A stretch of DNA of 64,000 bases from Mycoplasmopsis opalescens ATCC 27921 (lineage in GTDB: Bacteria > Bacillota_I > Bacilli_A > Mycoplasmatales > Metamycoplasmataceae), in the NCBI RefSeq assembly GCF_000712185.1, contig NZ_KL544019.1, positions 12,956-76,955 on the forward strand. The letters are read 5' to 3'. Every line of letters starts with the position of its first letter. Within the stretch, counting starts at the first letter, position 1. Shown piece by piece: positions 32,494 to 42,198 of the stretch. The notes under the pieces are model-generated. The model saw only the letters and a program-made list of their open reading frames with translations. It was not told where the DNA came from and ran no database searches. Both the position numbers and the translations under genes were made by a program.

Positions 32494-33300
32494 ATGAAAT
32501 TCAATAAACGCTTATCATTATTAATGCCATTCTTTTTAATTGCATTAATTTTCATAGTATTACCAATTTTATTAATTATTATTCGTGCTTTTACGCCTAT
32601 AGACGGCTTTGATTCGTTCAAATTAGTTAAAAGCATAAAAAACTGAAAATTTATTGGACGCAGTATTTTTATTGGGATAATTGCCGCCTTATTGTGTTTA
32701 GTTATTGCTTTACCTTACAGTTATTTTATAGCGCGAAATAAAAGCAAAATTTTACCAATTTATGCCTTAAGTTTGATGCTTAGTCCGATGGCAATTTTTA
32801 CAATCGCTAAAATTTATGCTATTAGAGGATTTTTCCTTTCTATTGTTCCTGCTGATAATTTAGAAAATATTTGATTCATGATTTTGGCATTAACTTACCT
32901 TAATTTACCATTTATGATAATGCCTCTTTACTCAATTTTAAAAGATATGCCCAATAACATTATTGAAGCTTCGGAGGATTTAGGATATAACAAGTTCCAA
33001 ACAATCGTTAAAGTTGTTATGCCTTACGCTTATAAGGCTATAATCAGCGGTTTTTCATTAATTTTCCTTTCTTCAGCCACTACTTTCGTTATTAGCGATA
33101 AATTATTGAGCCGACCAAAACAATTGCAAACTATCGGATCGGTAATTAATGCTTATGCTAACCCAACAAATGAATATGACTTTGCTCAAGTTTCAACTTT
33201 GGTTTTAGTTGTGATTGGTGTATTTATAGCTTGCTATGCAATTATTAATTTCACACCAAAAATTATCAAAAGATTAATAAGAGGAGGTAAAAATGTCTAA
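32494..33300 (+). CDS. potB: Spermidine/putrescine ABC transporter permease PotB
   Basis: 268 residues with about six transmembrane helices. It has the EAA permease loop EASEDLGYNKFQTIVKVVMP that contacts PotA. Two starts are possible: ATG 32494, or an in-frame ATG at 32467 overlapping potA; neither has a good RBS, so coupling to potA is likely. Its stop overlaps potC by 8 bases. Membrane component for polyamine uptake. Confidence 0.92.
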
Positions 33301-34144
33301 AGCTTTAAATTTTCTTAAAAGTTTTTACGTGCATATTATTCTTCTATTAGTTTATATTCCTTTGTTTTTTGCAGTGATATTTTCATTTAATAAAACCAGC
33401 GATAAAGATTTCTTATCATTTAGCTGAAACGGAGTTAGCGATAAGGCTTGAAAAACATTTTTAAATGAAGGTAGAGCTGGTGCATTACTTAATTCAATCA
33501 TTATTGCATTAATAACAGCTATAATTGTATCGGCAATTTCACTTGTTACTGTTTATGCTCTTTATCGCCAAAAGAACCGTGCAGCAGACAAATTAGTTAA
33601 AACTGTAACCCAAGTTTCTTTAATTAACCCTGATAATATTATCGCGATTGGTTTGGTATTAGTTTTCGCTTTATTTGTTGGTGGTTTATCTAATATTACA
33701 GGTTCAGGTTTATATCGCGGAATTATTGCACATACAGTTATGGCCTTACCTTATGGCATAACCTTAATGTATCCACGAAGCGAAAAATTCAATAATTACC
33801 TTTTTGAAGCAAGTATGGATTTGGGTTATAACAAAATAAGATCATGATTTAAAACATATTTTGTTCATATGCTTCCGTCAATAATCTTCGCAGCTTTAGT
33901 TGCAATGTTCCTATCATTTGATGATTTTATTATCATTAGAACAACAACAAATGTATCAACTCTAGGTACAAAACTTTATTCAGAAAACTTTAAATCTTGA
34001 GGTCTTGTTATTGGTGCAATTTTACTATTCATAACTTTAACTTTAAATGTAAGCTACATCAGTTATAAAATAATTAAACTAAGAAAAAAGAATAAATTAC
34101 TAAAAGCACAGTACAACGGGGGTTTTAGTGAAAAAAAGCAATAA
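33293..34144 (+). CDS. potC: Spermidine/putrescine ABC transporter permease PotC
   Basis: 283 residues, about six transmembrane helices, with the EAA loop FEASMDLGYNKIRSW, and a GGAGG upstream. The last 15 codons (LLKAQYNGGFSEKK) are encoded by a copy of the dispersed palindromic repeat and overlap the potD start by 17 bases. Confidence 0.93.
34100..34128. repeat. Palindromic repeat copy at the potC/potD junction
   Basis: CTAAAAGCACAGTACAACGG followed by GGGTTTTAG. The outer arms match the dispersed family; the core is diverged. It is translated as the potC C-terminus and supplies the G-rich RBS of potD. Confidence 0.55.
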
Positions 34145-35705
34145 AAAATTTGTAGCATCTTTATCTTCTTTAGCTTTAGTATTATCTGCATCTACTGTTA
34201 TTTCATGTTCGAGTAAAAAAACATTTTTTAATTATAAATCTTACTTTCACCCAGATTATATCGATGAACTTAGCCACCAATACGATTACAAGGCTTTTGA
34301 TTCAATTAATGAATTCACCCAAGACATTAAGCTCAATAAAGCCAGTGCCGGAATCGGCAGTGATATGCAAGCCACACAGTTGATTAAACAAAACTTGCTA
34401 CAGAAAATCGATTATTTAGACATTTTCTGACCAGAAAACGAGGAAAAACCAAGCTGGGCAAAGGATAAAAAATTAAATGAGTATATCAATAGTCCAGAAT
34501 ATAGAAAATATCAAGAATCACTTTTTACAGCTCAGGTTAATGAACACTTAAAATCATACGATAATTGGCTAGCTACTAATGTTTTAGAAACAAAAGATAA
34601 AAAAGAGGTTCACTTAGTAGACTATTTTGTTCCTTATTTTAGCCAAGATATGGTCGTTGCATATAATCCTAAAAAAATTAAGAGCAAACTCAATTTAGAT
34701 TCATTATCTGATGATTTATATCAATACGATAAGTTAATTATTGATGAAATTTTGCAACAACAAAAAAATACCAAAACTAGCCAAACACAGATAAATAAGT
34801 TAGATTTGATTAGTATTTTAAAAGGTTTAAGAAATAAAGGTTATGAACGCTGAGCTCTAACAAATTCAGTTCGAGATAGTATGGTTTATGGTTCAACATT
34901 TATTGAAACATCAGTTAATCCGCTTACTGGCGAAAAAGAATATACATCTGAACACCTTTCAGGTGAAGCTAGCACTGAAAATAATAAAGACTTATATAAA
35001 GTATGATTAAACGCTTATAGTAACTTAATTAAAACTGGAATCGGTCATAGTTTTAACTCTAAAAATATTTATCTTAGCGGTGATGGCTTAGAAATAGTTA
35101 ATAAATTAGTTGATCCTAATGAAGCACCACAAGCCGCCATTTTATATAATGGTGATGCTATTGATGCATATTTTGCCAATGACAATGATTCAAGGGCTCT
35201 TGATAGAAATATCCGCTTTCTTCGTCCTAGCGGTAACTTATTACTTGTCGATGGTTTAATTATTTCTGCCCACGAAGATCAACAAACCTATCAAAATATT
35301 ATACGAGATGCTCGTAAATACATTTATGGCGGCCTTCAAAAAAATGAACAAGAGCATAGCTGATTAAACATAGATAGTGAAATTGTTGAAAAATATGCTT
35401 ACTACCATAATTATGACAATGTTGGTTATACTTCAGCTTATCAATGTGCTTTTGATTATATAAAGGAAAATTATTTTAATTTTGATGATGAAGAGTCAAA
35501 AGAAATTGACGATAAAACTAAAGCATATGAACAATACTATGCGCAAAATTTATATGCAATCGGAAGCGAAAGTACAATAATTGATCCATTATCAAAAAAT
35601 AACTCATTATATGAATATAAAGTTCATCATGTAAAAATGTCTCCTATTGAGCAAATTGTTGAAACAAATGTTAACACTTATTGGAATGAATTAATTTCTA
35701 GTTAA
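34128..35705 (+). CDS. potD: Polyamine ABC transporter substrate-binding lipoprotein
   Basis: 525 residues, larger than typical PotD (about 350), with a lipobox ending at Cys27 (STVISC). SINEFTQDIKLNKASAGIGSD, VDYFVPYFSQDMVVAYNPKK and LRPSGNLLLVDGLIISA resemble solute-binding protein segments. The GTG start is chosen because GGGGG precedes it and no ATG lies near. It should capture spermidine or putrescine at the outer membrane face and deliver it to PotBC. Position and lipobox are clear; the ligand is inferred from the operon. Confidence 0.85.
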
Positions 35706-35721
35706 AAAAAATAAGGTTTGT

Positions 35722-35751
35722 AAAGAATCATATCTAAGTGATTCTTTTTTT
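35722..35751 (+). terminator. Terminator of potABCD
   Basis: AAAGAATCA / TGATTCTTT with T7, 17 bases after potD. Confidence 0.85.
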
Positions 35752-35814
35752 GATCTCTTATTTTATTTTATGAAATTTTTTTACTTTTTTGGTTAAAAAA
35801 AATTACAAAAGCGG

Positions 35815-35820
35815 TATAAT
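35815..35820 (+). promoter_or_regulatory. Promoter -10 box of the accessory module
   Basis: Perfect TATAAT about 30 bases before the XRE gene start, with AAGGGG between. It is the only obvious promoter for the six-gene unit. Confidence 0.55.
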
Positions 35821-35849
35821 GATATTAGTGAGATAAGAAAGGGGTTAAT

Positions 35850-36173
35850 GTGTCTAGTCTAACTGAGTTTGGTAAATTTTTTAGATTATTAAGAATTAAC
35901 AATAATGAAGTTCTGATTGATGCACAAGAGTTTTTAGGTGTTTCAGTAGCTTTTATTTCCAATGTAGAGAATGGTATCAAAGAAATACCAGATGATTGAG
36001 CTGATAAAATAGTTGGCCACTATAATTTGGATGAAAAACAAAAGGAAAAGTTAATTCAATCTATTGAAAATTCTAAAAAATCAATCAAAATTGATTTAAG
36101 CAAATATGATCAAAATCAAAAAGGTAAACTTTTTAAATTACTAAGATCTTTCAATAAAAAGGATAAGGAGTAG
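35850..36173 (+). CDS. XRE-family helix-turn-helix regulator
   Basis: 107 residues. The N-terminal 65 residues fit an XRE/Cro fold: FGKFFRLLRINNNEVLIDAQ, then FLGVSVAFISNVENGIKEIP, where the SVAFISNVENG part is the recognition helix. The C-terminal part is Lys-rich. Start is GTG with AAGGGG; the overlapping ATG is out of frame. Followed 2 bases later by an ImmA-like protease, which recalls the ImmR-ImmA pair of Bacillus ICEBs1, in which the protease destroys the repressor. The regulator probably represses this promoter. Confidence 0.8.
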
Positions 36174-36175
36174 AT

Positions 36176-36727
36176 ATGGATTTTAAAACAAAACCAATTA
36201 CAAGGGCTGAAATTAGAAGGATTGCTAAAGTTTTTAAATCATGATTAAATTTAAACGGAGTAACACCATTCCCTATTTTACTCACATTGGAAAAATTATG
36301 CACACTAATTGATAATTTTAACTATTCAATTATCGAAGATAAAGAGTGGGATAAACAATATGAAGAATCGCCTTCGATGGTTTGTTATAGTGAAAATGAA
36401 TTTAATATTAAGATCAAGGAATCTGTTTATATCAAGGCGAGCAAATATAAAGATGGAGCAAGTAGGATGCATATTGCTCACGAAATATCACATTTCATAT
36501 TGTTAAAAAATGGTTTTGTCCCAGTGGATGATGTTGTATGAGAAAACAACTCGCTACCAAACTATGAAAGTGCAGAGTGACAAGCTAAAGCGCTGGCTTG
36601 TGAAATACTAGTAGATATTGATAGTATTGGCATTATGAGTACTGAAGAATTGATGAAAAAAAATCAGATATCACGGTCTGCTGCGGAATATATTACAAAA
36701 AATCTTATTAACCATAGTCAACAATAA
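36176..36727 (+). CDS. ImmA/IrrE-family metallopeptidase
   Basis: 183 residues. The zinc motif HEISH is at 102-106 (RMHIAHEISHFILL). A further acidic segment (SAEWQAKALACEILV) matches the third-ligand and helix pattern of the family (E..A..FA.E.L). Family members cleave partner XRE repressors on a signal such as DNA damage. It starts 2 bases after the XRE stop, so the two are a unit. TGA-Trp codons are present, so it is adapted to this code rather than a raw foreign gene. Confidence 0.85.
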
Positions 36728-36731
36728 TTTA

Positions 36732-37463
36732 TTGGAGGTATCAATAATTACAAAAAAGGAAAAAGAAAAATATGATATTTTTTTGACAATTAGACCAGTT
36801 TATCCTTGGGTTAGAAAATCAAAAAAAGATATGCCTGTAATAAAATCATTAGAGTTAAGCTATGATGAATTGAAAAACTCAAAATTCACCAACTTCTCTA
36901 ACTTATCCAGCATCAAAAATAAATCACAGACTATAATAACAATGTTTACCATCGACTCTTATTTAGAAAGGTTATGAAGAGATCCTCTAAAATATCTTGA
37001 AAAATTAAAAGGATTTAAAGCTGTAGCCACACCTGATTTTAGTATTTATAAACAAATGACGCAACCAACTGTTGCTCACAACACTTATAAAAATAGGTGA
37101 ATTGGTTCTTTTTTAATGAATAACGGCATAAATATAATTCCAACAGTTTCTTGGGGCGGACCCGAAACTTTTGATATATGTTTCGATGCTATAGCGAAAG
37201 GTTCTACGGTTATAATTTCAACATTTGGTGTTAAAAATAATCTAGACGCCTTTAAAAGTGGTTATCTTGAAATGGTCAAAAGAATACAACCTAAATCCAT
37301 TATTGTTGTTGGTCGATTGTATGATTTTATGAATGAACAAATAATAAATTTAGTCATGAAAGATACATTCAATCCTAAATCAAAAAATAAACACATAAGC
37401 CTATTGAATTATGATAATCAATATAATCAAATAATTGGAGAATCAAAACATAATGGGAGGTAG
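36732..37463 (+). CDS. DUF4417-like protein
   Basis: About 240 residues, cytosolic. Central segments WIGSFLMNNGINIIPTVSWGG, TFDICFDAIAKGSTVIISTFG and SIIVVGRLYDFM match what I recall of DUF4417, found in Firmicutes phages, plasmids and integrative elements; its function is unknown. The TTG at 36732 is inside the only RBS (GGAGG, 36734-36738), so translation more likely begins at ATA (36744) or ATT (36747), 5 or 8 bases downstream of it. Its end overlaps the next gene by 11 bases. Confidence 0.7.
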
Positions 37464-37854
37464 AGGATCGTTTAAAAATGTTGATTGTGGGGATTTCTCG
37501 TTTGTTAAAGAAGGCAAACTCTACAACACATTGGAAATAATTTATGGATTGAAAATAATTAAAAAAATAAGAAGTGGGCCACTTGCTGCACCAATATATT
37601 CTCACCATAAGTTTGATAAATATGTTGTGATTGAAGCCAATAAAATTAAGCACATCATTTTTTTTGATGAAACTCATAAACAGCATAAAATAATTGATTT
37701 TGGCCATAAACATGGTTTAAATAAAATATCACCTCATGTCCACTTTAATTTAATACATAAAAAAGATGAAATGGCAATTGAACCAAATAAAAAAGATAAA
37801 AGGCTGATTTCTAGAATAACTAGAAAACTTAAAGAAAAAGGTAATATAAACTAA
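37453..37854 (+). CDS. Small accessory protein with MGGRGS start and PHVHFN motif
   Basis: 133 residues, no membrane segment. It starts MGGRGSFKNVD, and ends with GLNKISPHVHFNLIHKKDE followed by basic residues. This pattern resembles small proteins carried next to DUF4417 genes in Firmicute phages and islands (recalled; family name not certain). It overlaps the DUF4417 gene by 11 bases and is paralogous to the next gene. The His-Val-His segment could be a metal or catalytic site; the role is unknown. Confidence 0.65.
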   Translation: MGGRGSFKNVDCGDFSFVKEGKLYNTLEIIYGLKIIKKIRSGPLAAPIYSHHKFDKYVVIEANKIKHIIFFDETHKQHKIIDFGHKHGLNKISPHVHFNLIHKKDEMAIEPNKKDKRLISRITRKLKEKGNIN

Positions 37855-37877
37855 TTTTTTTGTGTAAGGAGATGTTA

Positions 37878-38258
37878 ATGGGAAAAGCTATTTTAGATTT
37901 TAACGAAAATGGAAAACTTTTTCAAACAATTTGAATATATAAAGGCATAAAAATTATTGAACAAATAAATAAAAATATTTATGTTCCTACACCATTGTTT
38001 TCAAGGCAAGCAAATGATAAATATTTAATAATAAAAAACAGCAAAATAAAAACATTGGTTTTTTTTGGGGAAAATAATTACCAAGAGAAAATCATCCATT
38101 TTGATCATTTTGATCCCCAAAAAAACCAAAATTATCATATTCATAATTATTCAAAAAATGGCATATATGTTAAAGAAAAAACCAAAAACATTGAAGATAA
38201 AGATATTATGTTAGTAAAAGAAATAGCTAAAAAATTCAAATTAGAAATAAATTCATAA
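37878..38258 (+). CDS. Tandem paralogue of the PHVHFN protein
   Basis: 126 residues, RBS AAGGAGA. It aligns along its whole length with the previous protein: GKLFQTIWIYKGIKIIEQI with GKLYNTLEIIYGLKIIKKI, then DKYLIIKNSKIKTLVFFGE with DKYVVIEANKIKHIIFFDE, then YHIHN at the PHVHF position. The MGGRGS N-terminus is not kept. Identity by eye is about a third, so duplication is old. Function unknown. Confidence 0.65.
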
Positions 38259-38269
38259 GGTGATATACA

Positions 38270-39013
38270 ATGGTAAAGTGATACAAATCAATAGAAGGAT
38301 TTAAAAAAGATTTTCAATATCCACAAGATCCCCTACAAAATAGATATGGATTGTTATTGTTTAACTTGGACAAAGAATATTTTATGCTGTCTCAAGAGTT
38401 CTCTGATGACTTTGATACACTAACATATGCAGTGTATAAGGGGCAAAGAGAAGAAAATAAAATAACCTTAGAAACCAATGATCAATACATATTGGGTCGC
38501 TTCAATAATTTAGATGATTTATTAGAGAATTTTAAAATAAAAAATAAACCATTTAAGAATTATTTAAAAGAACAACAAGTGAGATATTCATTAAAAACAT
38601 GAACCATCCAATTTAGTGAATTATTTAATTCAATACCAAACACACCTTTTTATATTTGTTGCGGGCAAAAAACATTAAATAGTTATTTTTATCCTGAAAT
38701 GTTTTTGGAAGACTTTCGAGATTCACCTAATCATGAATGTTTTTCATGAAATTATGTTGAATTTGTTCATAATAAAAAAACATATATGCTCCAAAAAGAT
38801 TGTTCTTATACAGGAGACGATGAAACAAAAAGAAAATTATATGGCATTTGAGTTACAAAAATAAAAACAGTTGAAGGTTATATAGAAAGAAAAATAGGGA
38901 GTGTTGAAGAATTTAATTCGTTAGATAATGTTTGAAATAATTGAAAAATTGATGGATTATATTTCAAAGATATTATTTTTGATATAAACACCAAAATAGT
39001 TGATAAGGGTTAA
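38270..39013 (+). CDS. Accessory protein with an internal duplication
   Basis: 247 residues, cytosolic, acidic and Trp/Tyr-rich. Two halves of about 100 residues resemble each other: LFNLDKEYFMLSQEFS...GRFNNLDDLLENFKIKNKPFKNYL and EFVHNKKTYMLQKDCS...GSVEEFNSLDNVWNNWKIDGLYFKDII. Single-copy forms of this domain are common as small uncharacterised proteins in Firmicute accessory regions (recalled). It is the last gene of the XRE-led operon and ends at a strong terminator. It might be an antitoxin or immunity-like partner, but that is only a guess. Confidence 0.6.
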
Positions 39014-39029
39014 TGGTGTTAGTTTAAAT

Positions 39030-39078
39030 AAAAACATTGAAAAAAGACTGTTTTTTACTTTCTTTTTCAATGTTTTTT
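39030..39078 (+). terminator. Terminator of the accessory module
   Basis: AAAACATTGAAAAA / TTTTTCAATGTTTT plus T, 17 bases after the last gene. Confidence 0.85.
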
Positions 39079-39081
39079 GTT

Positions 39082-39094
39082 TATAATGTTTTTT
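39082..39094 (+). promoter_or_regulatory. Likely leaderless promoter of the APC permease
   Basis: TATAAT at 39082-39087, 7 bases before the ATG at 39095; no RBS. Confidence 0.55.
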
Positions 39095-40465
39095 ATGAAA
39101 ACTAAAAAGAGTGGTAAATTAAGCGAAAAACAATTCTATTTTTATGGAATTAACTTTATTGTCGGCTTTGGTTTCATAGCTACAATTACAGGAATTATTA
39201 AACACGGATTATGAGGAATGTTAATTTTTGCCTTGACCTCATTCATTGCCTTTAGTGTTATTCTAGCTTTTGCAAGAGGTTCACAAAAATATCAAGATGA
39301 AGTAGGCGGAACTTATGTTTATGCGAAAAAAGCATCTGATAATCGTTTTTGAGTTTTCTTTAATGGTTGAAATCAATTTGCGCAAATTCCACTATTTTCA
39401 GCAACTACAATTTTATTTTTATCACAATTATTAAGTGAAGTAGATAAATCGCATCAAGCAATATATCAAATAGGGTCGCTTATTTTCTTTATCTCTTTAA
39501 CGATTATCGCATCTTTTGGCTTAAGACTTTCTAAATGATTTATTTTGGTATCCGCAATTATTAAATGAATAACGGTGATCTTAGGAATAATTTTAGGTAT
39601 ATACTTATCTTTTAAAACTAATTATTTTGCCCAAAACACCAGTGGATTCCACCAAATTAGTATCTCAATTATTACTGGATCAGTTCTTAATTTCATATAC
39701 GCTTTTGGTGGTGCAGAGGCGTTGGCAGGCATTAGAACCGAGGTGAATACAAACAGATTTAAAAAAGTTTTAATGCTAATTTTCGCTACTATTTTAATTA
39801 TTTATTTATCACTTTATTTATTGCTTTTGGGCCTAGATCAAGAAAGTCTAGCGACATCAACAAGCTTCTTATTCTTTTTTAAATCAACTCTATCTTCAGC
39901 TGGCATAGCAATTTTCATAATAGGAACATTATTTAATAGAATATCAAGCACATTATCATCTAATGTTTACTATGCAAGAATTATAGCCCCACTTGCATTA
40001 GACGGTTTTATACCTTCGACTTTTGCCAAAAAAAATAAGTATGGTGAATATCGCAATGCATTAATATTATCTACCTTTGTCTCAATAGTTTCAATGATTA
40101 TATTTACACTAATTCCCCTATACTTAGGAATTGAAGATCAATTTAAATTTATATTAGATGCAGGAAACATAGTCTTTTTAATGCAATATTTACTAACTAT
40201 AATTTCAATTTTAATGATTGCTTATCGACGCAAAGAATTTAAATTGCCTTGATGGGAAACAACTATTTATATTATATCGATCGCTCTTATTTCCTTTATT
40301 ATATTTAGCAACTTAATTCCTCCAATTATCGGTGAAAAGTTTACAACTAAATCACTTTTCTTGTTACCAAGTTATACATCAGTTATCTTATTAGGTTTTA
40401 TCTTCTGAGGTGTATATACAATAGTAAAAAAGAGAAAAACAACAAAATCTGTAGCTAAAAATTAA
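39095..40465 (+). CDS. APC-family amino acid permease
   Basis: 456 residues, about 12 hydrophobic segments, with GINFIVGFGFIATITGIIK as the first (the helix 1 break is at VGFGF), and LNFIYAFGGAEALAGIRTEV as the helix 6 region. NVYYARIIAPLALDGFIPSTFAKKNKYGEYRN is the family's helix 8-9 loop. It should carry an amino acid across the cell membrane; the substrate is unknown. An in-frame ATG three codons upstream exists, but neither has an RBS. Confidence 0.85.
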
Positions 40466-40492
40466 CCAATATCTGAAATTAATTAATTTAAT

Positions 40493-40535
40493 ATTCCTAA
40501 AACACCTATAGTACAAGTGTTTTAGGAATATTTTT
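40493..40535 (+). terminator. Terminator built on the palindromic repeat
   Basis: ATTCCTAAAACAC / GTGTTTTAGGAAT around CTATAGTACAA, followed by TTTTTATTTT. It shows that a family member can work as an intrinsic terminator. Confidence 0.8.
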
Positions 40536-40611
40536 ATTTTTTAAAAAATAAAAATGTGAAAAATGTAAGAATTCAGCTACTATTTAATTATTAATATTAA
40601 TTTTCAATATA

Positions 40612-40622
40612 GATAATATAAT
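40612..40622 (+). promoter_or_regulatory. Likely leaderless promoter of sufS
   Basis: GATAAT at 40612-40617 (overlapping TATAAT at 40617-40622), 5 bases before the ATG; no RBS. Confidence 0.5.
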
Positions 40623-41783
40623 ATGAATATGTATAAATTACGAAAATTCTTCCCTATGGCCGATAAAATCACTTACTTAGACAGTGCTGCTTTAATGCTT
40701 AAACCAATACAAGCTATTGAAGCATCAAATGATTTTTATTCAAATAATTCTGTAAGCATTCGAACAATAAATTCGCCATTAGGAATTAAGAATTATGAAT
40801 TAATTAAGTTAGTAAAATCTAAAATCAGAAAACTAGTTAATGCTTCTGATGATGACAAAGTTATTTTTACAAGCGGTACAACAGAATCATTAAATTCACT
40901 TGCCCGATCAATGTCTAGCTTAATTAAAAATGATGATAATATAATTATCGATGCACAAAACCACTCATCAAATTTCATTCCATGAATAGAATTAGCTAAG
41001 CGAAAAAATGCTAAAACATTAGTAAAACAGGGTGTTTTAGACTCAATTAATGCAAACACAAAGATTGTGGCTATATCACAATTAACTAATAATCTAAGTC
41101 ATAATAATAATATTAAAGATATTTATAAAGTAGCAAAAAAACATAATACCTTCATTATTAATGATGCTGCACAAGCGATTGTTTATGAACCAGTTGATAT
41201 GAATTATTGTGATGCTATAGCCTTTAGTTGTAATAAATTTTATGGGCCGACTGGTTTGGGTGTTTTAGTGATTAAGAAAGAACTTTTTGATCAAATTAAA
41301 CCAAGCTCATTTGGTGGTGGATCAGTAACTCATATAAGTGAAGATAATGACTATTCCTTAACCACTGGTGAATCTGCGTTCGAATCTGGAACTCCAAATT
41401 TTGCTGGTATATGAATGTTTAATGCTGCTTTAGATTTTTTCAATGAGTATCTTGGATATGAAAAATCTAACAGTATTTTAAAAGAATTAAGCCACTATGC
41501 ATTCACTAAATTATCATCTTTAAAAAATGTTGAAATTTATACAAAAGATTATGAACATATTATCTTAATCAATGTAAAAAATGTTGATAGTCACGATGTT
41601 GCACACTATTTAGGTACAAAAAATATTTATGTGAGAAGTGGAATATTTTGTGCGCATTATCTCAAAAATTTATACGCACCAAATTCATATATTCGCATTT
41701 CCTTAGCTGTTTATAATAATTTTGAAGATATAGATAAATTAGTGTATGCTCTAGAAAACGGAGGTGATTTCCTTGTTATATAA
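40623..41783 (+). CDS. sufS: SufS-like cysteine desulfurase
   Basis: 386 residues. A PLP enzyme taking sulfur from cysteine for Fe-S clusters and tRNA thiolation. The PLP lysine is Lys205 in SCNKFYGPTGLGVL; the His of AQNHSSN (114) and Asp181 in NDAAQA bind PLP. The mobile catalytic Cys is Cys343 in RSGIFCAHYL. SSFGGGSV and ESGTPNFAGIW are further class V signatures. It overlaps sufU by 11 bases. In mycoplasmas SufS with SufU is the whole Fe-S system. Confidence 0.9.
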
Positions 41784-42198
41784 ACCCGAAATCGTTCGCC
41801 AAATAATAATGGAACATTACTTAAAACCAACTCATTTACAGGTGAATCAGCCGCAAGACAAAATAATTAAGCACGGCGAATCATGTGCTGATTATCTTGA
41901 ATATTCTTATTCACTTCAAGATAATAAAATCATCAATTTAACCTTTAATGCAAAAGGTTGTGCCTTTTTCATTGCAAGTACAGATTTATTAATCGACAAA
42001 ATTAATTTAACTAGCATAGATACAGCGCTAAGTATAATTAATAGTTATGAAAAATTAATCAATAATGAAAGCATAAGCGAAGATGAAAAGGAGAAACTAG
42101 GTGAATTATTAATCTTTGAAAATGTAGCAAGACATCATAATCGTTTATTTTGCGCCTCAATGTTATCAAGTTCAATCAAGGAAATATTAAATGAATAA
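41773..42198 (+). CDS. sufU: SufU/IscU-type Fe-S scaffold or sulfur acceptor
   Basis: 141 residues. The ligands of the SufU zinc/Fe-S site are in place: Cys38 and Asp40 (SCADY), Cys63 (KGCAFFIAS) and Cys127 (LFCASM). It accepts sulfur from SufS. The GTG at 41764 overlaps the GGAGG, so TTG at 41773, 8 bases downstream of it, is the likelier start. It overlaps the sufS 3' end and the polymerase start. Confidence 0.85.
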   Translation: MLYKPEIVRQIIMEHYLKPTHLQVNQPQDKIIKHGESCADYLEYSYSLQDNKIINLTFNAKGCAFFIASTDLLIDKINLTSIDTALSIINSYEKLINNESISEDEKEKLGELLIFENVARHHNRLFCASMLSSSIKEILNE

